Assembly: GCF_031585635.1 (NCBI RefSeq) | Contig: NZ_CP134198.1 | Coordinates: 248,001-312,000 of the forward strand | Length of the DNA: 64,000 nucleotides | Reading direction: 5' to 3' | DNA from: Paraburkholderia sp. FT54 | GTDB taxonomy: Bacteria; Pseudomonadota; Gammaproteobacteria; Burkholderiales; Burkholderiaceae | In this document: positions 1 through 8,868 of the stretch, piece after piece | Numbering within the stretch: the first letter of the stretch is position 1 | Layout: the number at the start of each line of letters is the position of its first letter | Position numbers and translations under genes: made by a program | The notes under the pieces: generated by a model | What the model saw: only the letters and a program-made list of their open reading frames with translations | The model's database searches: none | Told to the model about the DNA's origin: nothing

Positions 1-1
1 G

Positions 2-409
2 CGAGCCGGTGCCGGCGGTCGCGGCTTCGCGGTCGTCGCCAGCGAGGTGCGCATGCTCGCACAGCGCAGCGCAGCTGCCGCGAAGGAAATCAAGGAACTT
101 ATCGGCGCGAGCAGCGCGCGGATTAGCGAGGGGGAGCGGCAGGTCGATGCGGCAGGCACGACGATCTCCAACATCGTCGAAGCATCGCAGCGCGTCACGC
201 ACATCATGGAAGCGATGCACCAGGCTTGCCGTGCTCAGACGCAGCAGATCGGCGAAGTACGTGGCGTGATCGGGAACCTTGAGCAAAACACGCAGCAAAA
301 CGTGACGCTGGTGCAGCAGTCGGCCGCTGCGGCGCAGACGTTGAAGGAGCAAGCGCAGGGTTTGCTGGACTCGGCGCAGGTATTCACGCTCCCGTTTCAG
401 ACGCATTGA
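2..409 (+). CDS. Methyl-accepting chemotaxis protein, C-terminal fragment
   Basis: This is the cytoplasmic signalling tail of a chemotaxis receptor; the start lies before the window. The reading frame opens with a GRGFAVVASEVRMLAQRSA stretch. That matches the conserved segment just after the hairpin tip where MCPs contact CheA and CheW. A long alanine- and glutamine-rich coiled coil follows (AAKEIKELIGASS, then the NVTLVQQSAAAAQTL segment). The protein ends within about 130 residues with no visible CheR/CheB-tethering pentapeptide. By family knowledge it relays ligand binding to the flagellar motor through CheA. Ligand and membrane topology cannot be read here. Confidence 0.9.
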   Translation, partial: RAGAGGRGFAVVASEVRMLAQRSAAAAKEIKELIGASSARISEGERQVDAAGTTISNIVEASQRVTHIMEAMHQACRAQTQQIGEVRGVIGNLEQNTQQNVTLVQQSAAAAQTLKEQAQGLLDSAQVFTLPFQTH

Positions 410-455
410 ACGAGCCGGTCGCTGATATCTAACGGAGATGTTCCCTGCCGTCGTC

Positions 456-537
456 ATCAGCTGCGCGGTTCGGTGGTATTTCCGGTTTAGCCTGAGCCTG
501 TGCGATATCGAGGAGTTGTTGCTCGAGCGTGGTGTCG
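456..537 (+). pseudogene. IS6-family transposase, N-terminal piece
   Basis: The + strand encodes VISCAVRWYFRFSLSLCDIEELLLERGV, which matches the start of IS6/IS26-type transposases (xxxxCVRWYxRYxLSYRDVEELxAERG). The match stops abruptly at about 537. There the opposite strand takes over with the next part of the same protein family, so this is the left piece of a transposase gene split by an inversion. Confidence 0.75.
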
Positions 538-786
538 TGGTCGCGGCACCGGGTTTGAACGCAGCACCCGCCGGAAGAAGCACTTTGCCGCGGCCTTATC
601 GCGCCGCTTTTGCACCAGCACATCACCGCACTCGTCGGCCGCTCGCCACAACAGATACGGCTCGCCGCGCAGCGTCACGAACATCTCGTCCAGATGCCAT
701 ATGCTGCCCGGCCTGGGTCGCGCCGCTTTGGCGGACCGGGCGAATTTAGCGCCAAATTTGTCGCAGCAACGGATCGTTTCGTACAT
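538..786 (-). pseudogene. IS6-family transposase, inverted central piece
   Basis: Read on the minus strand from about 786 this gives YETIRCCDKFGAKFA, then RPGSIWHLDEMFVTLRGE, YLLWRAADE and AKCFFRRVL. This is the middle of an IS6-family DDE transposase; WHLDE carries the first catalytic Asp. It ends at NPVPR right where the + strand N-terminal piece stops. Order and polarity show that the middle of one transposase gene has been flipped relative to its ends (the C-terminal piece is at 3638-3943). Confidence 0.75.
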
Positions 787-1202
787 GCCAGATCGTGACG
801 GACCAGTTGCGCAGCTATCTATAAGGAGCTTCCGTTTCTTGCAAGCTGGGTTTAATACCGCATGCGTCGAATCCTGTGTTGTCAGCGCGTGCACGGAAGC
901 ATGAGGGCAGACGAGGCAGACTGCAAACCTATAAACGTACATGGACTCCCGCCTATGAGCAAGAGTGGTTTGCATTTTTTCGAAGGTCACGACTGCGTCC
1001 GTACATTCGGCTTTTGATGTGCTTGCTTTCGGCACTAGCCATCATGGATGTTTGCGCGCTTGCACCTCATCGGCCTGCTGGCTTCGTACTGCAGCCGCCG
1101 GATATATCAGGATCTGCAAGCGCCGGTCCGACCGGTTCGCCATGCTTGCCGCTTCTTGCGCAATCGCGGAAGAAATGAAAGTGATTGAGAAGTTACAGAC
1201 TG
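787..1202. other. Gene-free stretch between transposon fragments
   Basis: No credible gene is seen. The open frames here have no recognisable motif and are most likely spacer or eroded insertion-sequence DNA. Confidence 0.4.
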
Positions 1203-2214
1203 CTACGCCATCTTAAAGCTATCATTGCTCGCCAATATCGCCCAAGCGATTCGCGCCGTCTTGTTCGCTAGGGCGATCGCCGCGACACTCACGTGACGGC
1301 GTTGCATCACAGCTTTGATCCAGCGGCTATGCCGATCGTCGTGGCGATGAACGAAGCGCATTACTGCGCGCGCCCTGCACAAGCAGGGTTCGCAGATAGG
1401 TATCACCGTGTTTTGTGATGCCACCCAACTTCGTCTTGCCACCGCTTGATCGTTGCTTCGGCGTCAGCCCTAGCCACGCTGCGAACTGTCGCCCGTTTTT
1501 GAACTGCAATGGATCCCCAACGCTGCTGAACAACGCGGTCGCCACGACTGGCCCGATGCCCGGAACCGTCGCAAGTCGCCGGCAACCTTCGTTGCGTTTA
1601 AATATTTCGGCAATCTCGGCGGCAAGTTCATCGACCCATTGCTGCAAGGCCGCCAACTGTTCGAGGTACATCGAACCCAGCCGCCGCAGCAGGGGCGTGA
1701 TCCGGGCATCGGTATCGTTGACGAGCGCAACAATACCCTGCCTTAACAGGGGAAGACCCACCGGGAAGACAAACCCCTCCTCAGCAAACATGCTTCGAAT
1801 CTGGTTCGATTTCGCTGTTCGCTCATGGATAAGCCGCTCGCGCATGCGATGAACGGACTGCAGCGACTGCTGTTCGGCGCTCTTGATCGGCACAGGGTGA
1901 ATGTCGGGCCGGGAAACAGCAAAGCAGATGGCCGCCGCGTCATTTGCGTCATTCTTTCCGCCCACCAGAAATGGCTTCACATACTGCGTGGGCAACAAGC
2001 GTACCGTGTGACCTAGCGAGGTCAATTCACGCGCCCAGAAGTGCGAGCCGTGACAGGCCTCGATCCCAACCAGACCCGGCTCCAGCTTTGAGAAGAACGT
2101 CAATACTTCAGATCGGCGGAGCTTGCGCTGTATGACCGTTTTACCGCTGCGGTCAACGCCGTGAACCTGGAAGACGTGTTTCGCAATATCAAGACCGATG
2201 GTCAGCGCAGGCAT
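1203..2214 (-). pseudogene. IS110-family transposase, frameshifted
   Basis: The start is placed at the ATG giving MPALTIGLDIAKHVFQVHG, a typical IS110 N-terminus whose first Asp belongs to the RuvC-like DEDD site. The acidic motifs GIEACHGSHFW and KNDANDAAA follow, then the C-terminal tnpase_20 signature (LATVPGIGPVVATALFSSVGD, GRQFAAWLGLTPKQ, SSGGK). Around 1355-1365 the frame is lost: the long frame ends at 1327, while the expected tail (VMRFVHRHDDRHSRWIKAVMQRRH to the stop at 1203) lies in another minus-strand frame. A one-base indel would explain it. IS110 enzymes integrate through a serine/DEDD mechanism guided by an element-encoded RNA; this copy is probably inactive. Confidence 0.85.
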
Positions 2215-2488
2215 GTCGAATCTCCCGAAAGTGGTTCGGAAAGTGTGCGCCCCGAAGGGGGCGGGAGTCCATGCCATCAGCCTGTTTGGGCGCTGTGATT
2301 GCTGCGCCCGGGCCCGGATAGTAACCGCACAGCGGGACTCCATTCCGGCGACGGCGAATACAAGAACTGTAGCGCCTGATAGCTGCTCGAGTTCGCCCGC
2401 TGTCGGTCTGACCTGTCGCTATCCCTGCGTGATTCGTGCTGCGCCTGGAAGTCAATTCATGGTGGCATTGCACTTTCTGTTCTGTAGT

Positions 2489-3550
2489 TCATGCGTGCGC
2501 CGCCATTGCATTGCGGGCGGGCGCATGGGATGGATCGAAGCGTTCGTCCCTGGCCAATACGGCCCAGAGGATGCGAGCGTGCTTGTTGGCAACCGCGACC
2601 AGCGTCTTATAGTAGCCAATACGCGCATGCAGCTGGACGATCCAGCGCGAGAGCCGGTCATCGCGTCAGTGCGCTGTGAGAATGGCCGATCGGGCGCCCT
2701 GGAACAGGAGCGTGCGCAGATAGTCGCTGCCCTGTTTGGTGATCCGGCCGAGCCGCTGTTTGCCGCCGCTGCTGTTCTGTTTGGGAACGAGGCCGATCCA
2801 GGCGGCCATCTGCCGGCCGTTTCTGAACTGACGGGCGTTGACCACGGTCGCTACGACGGCAGATGCGGTGATTCGGCCCACGCCACATATGGCCATACAG
2901 CGCTGCGTCTGTGGATCGTGACTGGCGTGTTCGGTGATCTGCCGGTCTAGCCAACCGATTTGCTCATCCAGCGCCTGCCATTGGGCCCAGCCATGCATCA
3001 GCGCCTGACGGGCCGGACCGGCGAGTTCGTTATTGCCATCCTCAACACGGTCAACGAAATGGCTTCGGAACCGACCGATGCCTTGCGGCAGGAAGACGCC
3101 GAACTCGGCTAGCAGGCCTCGCAAGCGATTCACGAGCGCCGTGCGTTCCTCCACGAAACCGGTGCGCATGCGGTGAAGGACCAGCACGCTTTGCTGCGCG
3201 GCTGACTTGACCGGCACGAAACGCATGTGTGGGCGGCTGGCTGCCTCGCAGATCGCTTCAGCATCGAGGGCGTCATTTTTGACGCCAGCGCCACCTTTGC
3301 GGTAAGGCACCGCAAATTGCGGGGGAATCAGCCGCGCGTCGTGCCCGACACCGCGGAGCTTGCGCGCCCAATAGTGCGCAGCGCTGCACGCCTCCATCGC
3401 CACCAGACAGGGGGCAAGGTTGGCAAACCAGCTCATGAAATTCTCACGCGCAATGGCCTTCCGTACCACAACATGTTCACCAGCATCGACCGCGTGGATC
3501 TGCATGACATTTTTGGCAAGATCAACACCAACACGGGTAATCGCGTTCAT
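2489..3550 (-). pseudogene. Second IS110-family transposase, in-frame stop near the C-terminus
   Basis: The start is chosen at the ATG for MNAITRVGVDLAKNVMQIHAVD, preceded by GGGGAAAG. The earlier in-frame ATG has no family similarity. Motifs are MEACSAAHYW, KNDALDAEAI, a coiled middle, CGVGRITASAVVATV, NGRQMAAWIGLVPKQ and SSGGKQRLG. The frame meets TGA at 2666-2668 just after SAILTAH. Translation beyond it continues in the same frame as a normal IS110 tail (RDDRLSRWIVQLHARIGY to LWAVLARDE) and stops at 2489-2491. So a single nonsense codon removes about 58 residues. It differs clearly in sequence from the neighbouring IS110 gene, so these are two independent elements. Confidence 0.87.
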
Positions 3551-3637
3551 GACTTTCCCCTTCCACAGATGAGCAACGGCTATCATGATGGCACCAGGAG
3601 GCGCAGGCGCCACAGGGACGGGAGCTCCTTACCAATT

Positions 3638-3943
3638 CCGGCGGCAAAAGCGGTGATCCCGGAACTTGCGAACGTGAAGCACGTGTTCGTCAAAGCGGCC
3701 GCGCGACTGAACAACCGCGCAGAGAACAGCCACCAACCAACGCGCGAACGCGAGCGTCGCATGCGCGGCTTTCCCGATGCGCGTCGCACGCAGGCGTTTC
3801 TCTCATGCTTTGGCCCGATCCGGCAGCACTTCGCGCTGCCCAGACATCGGATGAACGCGGCATGTCATCGTGCCGTAGTCCAGGAACGCTTCGTCACATG
3901 GCGTGGTTGGACTGTAACTACCGCATCTCAGAAAGCTGTCTAA
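3638..3943 (+). pseudogene. IS6-family transposase, C-terminal piece
   Basis: The + strand encodes PAAKAVIPELANVKHVFV, then LNNRAENSHQPTRERERRMRG and QAFLSCFGPIRQHF. This is the C-terminal third of an IS6-family transposase, including the ENSHQPTRxRE segment with the catalytic Glu. It continues the protein from almost where the inverted central piece at 538-786 ends; only about ten residues are missing. It is the right-hand piece of the same broken gene. Confidence 0.78.
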
Positions 3944-4099
3944 TAAGGATAACTACGCTTTCGCCAAAAAGGTAGTCTACAGCCGTCAACTTTACAAAGC
4001 CGTCGCCATTGCTACAGCTCAGCGTCCCTGATGGATGCGGGGCGCAATGCTCCAACCAACCTCCTCGCCTCAAATTGCCATTTCGATCGTCAATCATTG
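3944..4099. other. Spacer left of the IS30 element
   Basis: No gene is seen. The last bases before 4100 matter: with the IS30 element and one copy of TTG removed, they supply the native final codons (Asn-Asp-stop) of the MFS gene on the minus strand to the right. Confidence 0.6.
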
Positions 4100-5551
4100 G
4101 GCGGATTCATCCGGTCGTCGCAACACTAGATTGTTGAACAGATTTTAGATACTCGTCCAGAGCTTCGGCAGGTGTCTTCCAGCCAAGTGTTTTCCGGGGT
4201 CTGGTATTCAGTGCATTGGCAACGGCCTGGATCTCTCGAGCGCTCCACCTGGATAGGTCTGTGCCCTTTGGAAAGTATTGTCGCAGAAGGCCGTTCGTGT
4301 TCTCGTTCGTGCCGCGTTGCCATGGACTGTGCGGGTCGGCGAAGAATACCTTTACCCCGGACTCGACGGTGAAGCGGGCGTGATCGGATAGTTCCTTGCC
4401 ACGATCCCAGGTCAATGACCGCCACAACTGGGCAGGCATGTCAGTCACGGTCTTCTTGAGCGCATTGGCCATCGTGACAGCTCCGTAGCCAGCCAGCGCG
4501 GGGCCGTTCTTCGTTCGGGGAGTCAACCCATAGCCTTTCTCCCGAGGCAGGTGCACGAGCATGGTGAAACGGCTTGATCTCTCCACCAGCGTCCCAATAG
4601 CAGATCGGTTCAGGCCGATGATCAGGTCACCCTCCCAATGCCCTGGCACGGCACGATCCTGCACTTCTGCAGGCCGGCTAGAGATCATCACATCCTCGCT
4701 AACGTGCGCCCAAGCCTTGGCTTGTGCCCTGGCTCTCGGTACGCGCAACGCCCGCCCTGTGCGAAGACAGCTGACCAGTTCGCGCTTGAGGGCACCTCGG
4801 CTCTGGATATAGAGAGCCTGGTAAATCGCTTCGTGAGAGATGCGCATAGATTCGTCATCCGGGAAGTCGAACTGCAGCCGTTTGGAAATCTGTTCGGGTG
4901 ACCAGCCATTAGCCCATTTACGGTCACCGCGATGCGGCTTGTTTCTCCCTTTGAACGGCGCTTGCCGAGGCCCAGCAATCGCACGGCCATCCGCATCGCG
5001 AACCTTGCCCTCCAAACGGTCTTGCACGTAGTGGTGCAGCCGTGGGTTAGTCACCAGTTTCGACGGTTTGGGTCTTCTGGCAACCAGTTCGGCCTTCCAC
5101 TGCGCAACCGAAGCCCGATAATCAAGCTGGCCGCTGCGAGTTGCAGCGTTACGTGTCAGTTCCCGGGAGACCGTTGACGGGCTGCGTCCGATACGGCGAG
5201 CGATCTCGCGTATTCCGACGCCCTGGAACGAAAGTAACCCTATCTCTTCTCGCTCCGCGAACGACAAGTACCTCCCGGATAAGGGGTTCGACATGAAAAG
5301 TGGCATGCCGACATTATGACGAAACCAGCGAGTACCTACCGCCTGCGACACGCCAACCGCCTCTGCAGCCTTCTCACTTGTAATGCCTGTCGCGATTTGC
5401 TCCCAAAATCGCCGCTCGATCTCTCGCCGATGCGACGGCGCACCTGGCGAGCGCATCGCTGCTCGCCCTGTCAACTTATACATCCACCCCGCTGGTCGTC
5501 CCATAAACACCTCCTCGATCAAAGGTGTTGCGACGACCGGTTGAATCCGCC
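4100..5551 (-). mobile_element. IS30-family insertion sequence, copy 1
   Basis: A complete 1452-bp element. Its ends are inverted repeats starting GGCGGATTC and continuing into a CCGGTCGTCGCAACAC core. The trinucleotide TTG flanks both sides (4097-4099 and 5552-5554), a plausible 3-bp target duplication. Removing the element and one TTG restores a natural stop for the MFS gene at its right. A near-identical copy of the same length lies at 38166-39617 in the opposite orientation. Confidence 0.9.
4107..5504 (-). CDS. IS30-family transposase, copy 1
   Basis: A 465-residue DDE transposase, apparently intact. The start is the ATG for [13 protein letters not shown], placed by GAGGAGG a few bases upstream; the longer frame reaches back into the terminal repeat. 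A first helix-turn-helix ([19 protein letters not shown]) is followed by [40 protein letters not shown], the classic IS30 DNA-binding block. The core shows [10 protein letters not shown] (first Asp), LTWDRGKEL (second Asp) and [23 protein letters not shown] (catalytic Glu). By eye it differs from the second copy in one residue (Val for Gly about residue 67), which suggests recent transposition. Confidence 0.93.
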   Translation of the reverse strand: MGRPAGWMYKLTGRAAMRSPGAPSHRREIERRFWEQIATGITSEKAAEAVGVSQAVGTRWFRHNVGMPLFMSNPLSGRYLSFAEREEIGLLSFQGVGIREIARRIGRSPSTVSRELTRNAATRSGQLDYRASVAQWKAELVARRPKPSKLVTNPRLHHYVQDRLEGKVRDADGRAIAGPRQAPFKGRNKPHRGDRKWANGWSPEQISKRLQFDFPDDESMRISHEAIYQALYIQSRGALKRELVSCLRTGRALRVPRARAQAKAWAHVSEDVMISSRPAEVQDRAVPGHWEGDLIIGLNRSAIGTLVERSSRFTMLVHLPREKGYGLTPRTKNGPALAGYGAVTMANALKKTVTDMPAQLWRSLTWDRGKELSDHARFTVESGVKVFFADPHSPWQRGTNENTNGLLRQYFPKGTDLSRWSAREIQAVANALNTRPRKTLGWKTPAEALDEYLKSVQQSSVATTG

Positions 5552-6840
5552 TTGACTGCACCGGTCTCCCCAATCATCCGGTCGTCGCGGCGAAGTATCA
5601 GGTACAAGGCAACCAGCACTGGTGCGATCGTCAAACCAGCAAAGAGTATCGTGGCACGTTGAATACCCGCCAGTTGCACGGCAAAGCCAATGCCAATAAC
5701 CGGCACTGAGATAGCGACATAGAGAGCCACAAAAAAGCTGGAAGTAACCTCGGCGCGCCTGTTAGCGGGACTCTTTGCCGTAATGTCCCCTAGCCCCGCA
5801 CGAAAGCTGATTCCTTGACCCATTCCCGCAAGTACGGTGGCAATCAGTAGTACATCCAATGAGCCCTCCGGTACGCAAAGGGCAATGCAGGACAGTCCCG
5901 CAATCAGTCCACCGCAACCAGCCGGTTGCCGCCGTGGGGCCGGAATCTTTGTCTGTACCCGTTGTCCGAATGCCGAAGACAGGAACAACAGGAAAATAAT
6001 CGCGCCCACGGTGATACCACTACGATAGCCTAATACACTCCAAATCAAGCGGGGAGCAACCGCCGCAAAGAAACCCACGACGACAAAGCCGGCACCCGCG
6101 GCCATCGCGGCGGGCACGAATGCGCCGCGTACCTCGCGAGGCAATGATATTGGTTGAAGTCGGAGCTTCGTCCGGACGAATGGTCGTGCTGTTTCCGGCA
6201 GGCGCCAGACAGCGGGTATCGCCGCGCAGACCAGGAGTAGATGCACCGCATAGGGAAGTCGCATCGGCCAGGGTAGTACTTCGACAAGCATCCCGCTCAA
6301 GATTGAGCCCAACCCCATTCCGAGCATGTTGGACGCGGTGGCCACGAACGCTGCCTGCCGAAGCCATGCCGGAGGTGCGAACTCAATCAGAGCAGCAGTA
6401 GCAGTTCCAGTAAAAATTCCGGTCGAAATACCAGAGAGTAACCGTCCCAGCATCAGCCCAAACAGGCTATGGCTAAACAGAAACGCTACCGCCGACGCAG
6501 CAGCAATATAGAGGCCGACCAGCAGCATGGGACGGCGTCCCAGTTGATCAGACCAGTTGCCGGCGACCACCAGCGCACCAAGCACACCCACTGCACCAAA
6601 GGCGTAGAGCTCCGTGATGGTTGTCGATGTCAGGTTGTATTGCAGCTGGTAGGACCGATAGATGGTCGTCGGCAACGTCGTTCCCATCATGTTGACCATG
6701 AACGCCAGGGCAACGACCACGAACGCTGTCGTCGACCGCAATCGGTCAACGCCTTCTTTCTTCGAGTTTTTCAACGATCTTTCCGAGACAGGTGACGATT
6801 GCGGGCAACGTGCTGAATTTCGAGGCGGAGTGCACGCCAA
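5476..6840 (-). CDS. MFS transporter of cluster A, 3' end altered by IS30
   Basis: A major facilitator superfamily permease with about 12 hydrophobic helices in the inner membrane. The signature loop between helices 2 and 3 reads GNWSDQLGRRPMLLVG, and LGRLLSGISTGIFTG follows in helix 4. The start is uncertain: the ATG at 6840 lacks a good ribosome site, while a TTG at 6774 is preceded by GGAAAG and fits the first helix better. The frame now runs into the IS30 repeat and picks up about 25 foreign residues. Without the insertion it would end GETGAVND. It lies 97 bp beyond the FAH-family gene on the same strand and is probably the uptake or efflux arm of the same operon. Confidence 0.85.
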   Translation of the reverse strand: MACTPPRNSARCPQSSPVSERSLKNSKKEGVDRLRSTTAFVVVALAFMVNMMGTTLPTTIYRSYQLQYNLTSTTITELYAFGAVGVLGALVVAGNWSDQLGRRPMLLVGLYIAAASAVAFLFSHSLFGLMLGRLLSGISTGIFTGTATAALIEFAPPAWLRQAAFVATASNMLGMGLGSILSGMLVEVLPWPMRLPYAVHLLLVCAAIPAVWRLPETARPFVRTKLRLQPISLPREVRGAFVPAAMAAGAGFVVVGFFAAVAPRLIWSVLGYRSGITVGAIIFLLFLSSAFGQRVQTKIPAPRRQPAGCGGLIAGLSCIALCVPEGSLDVLLIATVLAGMGQGISFRAGLGDITAKSPANRRAEVTSSFFVALYVAISVPVIGIGFAVQLAGIQRATILFAGLTIAPVLVALYLILRRDDRMIGETGAVKADSTGRRNTFDRGGVYGTTSGVDV

Positions 6841-6937
6841 CCTGCTTGTAGAGCGAGCTACCGGCGGTCCCCCGCGAGCTGGGCGGCCCCCGACTGGATC
6901 GTTTGTGGCCTTCGACTGGCGTGCTCCGTCCGATTGG

Positions 6938-7771
6938 TCAGATCACCGAGTGCCGCTGCGTGCCCAGGCCCGTTATCGTCATGTCAATGACGTCGCCCGC
7001 TGCCAGAAACCGTGGCGGCTTCATGCCAAGGCCGACGCCGGACGGCGTGCCTGTGATAATCAGATCGCCAGGCATCAGTGTCATAAATTGGCTGACGTAG
7101 CTCACGAGCGTACCTACATCGAATATCAGGTCTGACGTGTCGCCTTGCTGCCGGATTTCACCATTTACCTTTAGAGAAAGCGTGAGTGCGTTCGGATCGA
7201 CTTCGCTACCGGTCACAAGCCAGGGGCCGATCGGCGTAAAGGTGTCGAAACTCTTTCCCTTGCCCCATTGACCAGCGCGGTCGATCTGCCATGCACGCTC
7301 GGAGATGTCATTGACCATGCAATACGCGGCGATGTGGGCATACGCGCTGCTCTTGTCGACGCGCCTGGCAACGGAACCGATCACGACCCCTAGTTCTATT
7401 TCCCAATCGGTCTTTTCGGATCCCGGAGGCAATATCACCTCATCGTCTGGACCCGAAATCGACGAGGTCGATTTCTGGAAGACAACCGGTTCTGCGGGCA
7501 CAGGAAGACCTGCTTCGTTGGCGTGCGCAAGATAGTTAAGGCCGATAGCGACAATCTGGCGCACAGCAGCCAAAGGGGCACCCAGGCGACCGGGTTTGTC
7601 GACCAAAGGCAGTTTCTTCGGGTCAAGGGCTTCGAGAAATCGCAGCCCCTCCGGCGACAAAACATCGTTGTCGATGTCGTGAACAATTGGGCGCAGTGCG
7701 CGCACATTACCCTCGAGGTCAAGAAGACCCGGCAATTCGTGCCCAGCCGGCCCGTAGCGCAAAAGTTTCAT
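6938..7771 (-). CDS. Fumarylacetoacetate hydrolase (FAH) family protein, cluster A
   Basis: A 277-residue enzyme of the FAH fold. The family hydrolyses C-C bonds in acylpyruvate-type intermediates or removes water or CO2 from them, with Mg2+ or Mn2+. Visible marks are the N-terminal subdomain (MKLLRYGPAGHELPGLLD), IGLNYLAHANEAG, the metal-binding run DWEIELGVVIG, NDISERAWQ, GKSFDTFTPIGPWLV and ITGTPSGVGLGMKPP. The exact substrate cannot be read. It sits between a VOC protein and an MFS permease on the same strand, which suggests catabolism of a ring-derived acid. A close paralogue is at 25377-26219. Confidence 0.9.
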   Translation of the reverse strand: MKLLRYGPAGHELPGLLDLEGNVRALRPIVHDIDNDVLSPEGLRFLEALDPKKLPLVDKPGRLGAPLAAVRQIVAIGLNYLAHANEAGLPVPAEPVVFQKSTSSISGPDDEVILPPGSEKTDWEIELGVVIGSVARRVDKSSAYAHIAAYCMVNDISERAWQIDRAGQWGKGKSFDTFTPIGPWLVTGSEVDPNALTLSLKVNGEIRQQGDTSDLIFDVGTLVSYVSQFMTLMPGDLIITGTPSGVGLGMKPPRFLAAGDVIDMTITGLGTQRHSVI

Positions 7772-7923
7772 TGTCTATCCACTATTAAGGTAGGTTGCGA
7801 TTCGCTGACAGGAGAGAATTTCTCACCGTGTCGGCAGCATATTTGAGCGTTAACCGTGCAGATGTAGCTAGACGACATACGCGTCATCAGGTCTCTTCCC
7901 TGGCAAAAAACCCAGCCCAATAA

Positions 7924-8526
7924 TTAGTGAACCGCACCTTCAGCACCCTTGACACGCAACACGTTGTTGCCAATCGTCTTTCCGGCTCGCCAGTCTTCGA
8001 GAGTTTTGCGCGCGGTTAGGCGCTGCTCGCGCATAGTGGCGTCGGTGGACGGAAGGTTCGCCGTCAGCTCAAAGTGCATCTGGTTGGGATCGATCAAATA
8101 GAGTGAGTAACAGTATCCGTGGTCGATCACGAAGTGATCAATTCCCGCTGCTTTTACTCGTGTTTCCATTTCCTTGATAGCGTCCATGTCATCAACTTCA
8201 CATGAAATATGGTGGTCGAACGGATCGGTCGGATCAATTCCTCCATTACCGATCTTGCTGGGCGCCTTTTGATCTGCAGGGAAGCAAAAGAAGGCGATGC
8301 AACTACCGTCAACGAGTTCAAAATACGCGTGGATATAGTTCGTGGGTTTTTCGTTTAACCCGTCCCACGTTTCAACAAATGCAGCGACCAAAGGCATGCC
8401 CAGGATGTCTTCATAAAAATGCCGGGTTGCCTCGATATCGTGGGTGCGGTAGGCGTGGTGGTGCAGCTTCAGAACTTTATTTGATTTGCCAACAACCTGA
8501 TTTTCGGATCGGATAATCGTTGCCAT
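7924..8526 (-). CDS. VOC-family (glyoxalase/extradiol dioxygenase-like) protein, cluster A
   Basis: A 200-residue protein with the paired beta-alpha-beta-beta-beta modules of the vicinal-oxygen-chelate superfamily. Likely metal ligands are in KLHHHAYRTHDIEATRHFYEDILG (first His region), DHHISCEVDDMD and DHGYCYSLYLIDPNQMHFELT (final Glu). Members bind a divalent metal and act as dioxygenases, glyoxalases or isomerases; the substrate is unknown. The start is supported by GGAGGACGAC directly before the ATG. It is the first gene of the leftward operon VOC-FAH-MFS and faces a rightward operon across a 342-bp gap holding two matching palindromes. Confidence 0.87.
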   Translation of the reverse strand: MATIIRSENQVVGKSNKVLKLHHHAYRTHDIEATRHFYEDILGMPLVAAFVETWDGLNEKPTNYIHAYFELVDGSCIAFFCFPADQKAPSKIGNGGIDPTDPFDHHISCEVDDMDAIKEMETRVKAAGIDHFVIDHGYCYSLYLIDPNQMHFELTANLPSTDATMREQRLTARKTLEDWRAGKTIGNNVLRVKGAEGAVH

Positions 8527-8586
8527 GTCGTCCTCCAGATGATCTTCGCATGATCGAGACAGTTAAAACGTACCGCCATTGATACT

Positions 8587-8600
8587 GTACCGGACAGTAC
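8587..8600. promoter_or_regulatory. Operator-like palindrome, VOC side
   Basis: GTACCGGACAGTAC, a GTAC-N6-GTAC site 61 bp upstream of the VOC start. It matches the second site at 8787 in 12 of 14 positions. Near-palindromic sites of this kind are usual for TetR-family dimers; assignment to the local TetR gene is inference. Confidence 0.6.
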
Positions 8601-8786
8601 TATCTACAGCAAGACATCGATTGACCAACGCGGGTATTCCCTGGCCCCGCGGTTGACTGGCACCCACTCATGGTCCCCTAAATAACGCCGAATAAGCTAC
8701 CTCCGAAAAGTGAAATCGACCTGTACAGTCGCGCGCCAGAACCGCAACCGCTCATGACGCTGAGAGAAGTTGTCACACATATTTAT

Positions 8787-8800
8787 GTACCGTATAGTAC
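8787..8800. promoter_or_regulatory. Operator-like palindrome, NIPSNAP side
   Basis: GTACCGTATAGTAC, the second copy of the GTAC-N6-GTAC motif. It lies exactly 200 bp from the first and 69 bp upstream of the NIPSNAP start, where a repressor could block the rightward promoter. Confidence 0.6.
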
Positions 8801-8868
8801 GATTGTTACACGGTCAACTTCCTATAGCGACGTCCGATCGTCCCCAAGCGTTCATCCAGGGAGAATGA

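Larger units (their letters stand above)
8527..8868. promoter_or_regulatory. Divergent promoter region of cluster A
   Basis: A 342-bp gap between the leftward VOC gene and the rightward NIPSNAP gene. It is more AT-rich than its surroundings and holds two near-identical 14-bp sites, one close to each gene, plus a half-site-like CTGTACAG at 8721-8728. It probably carries both promoters. The TetR-family gene at 9953-10738 is the obvious candidate regulator. Confidence 0.65.

Noticed and set aside
2198..3943. Plus-strand frames across the IS110 genes
   Set aside because: Shadows of the minus-strand IS110 genes; only the last part, from 3638, is real (IS6 C-terminus).
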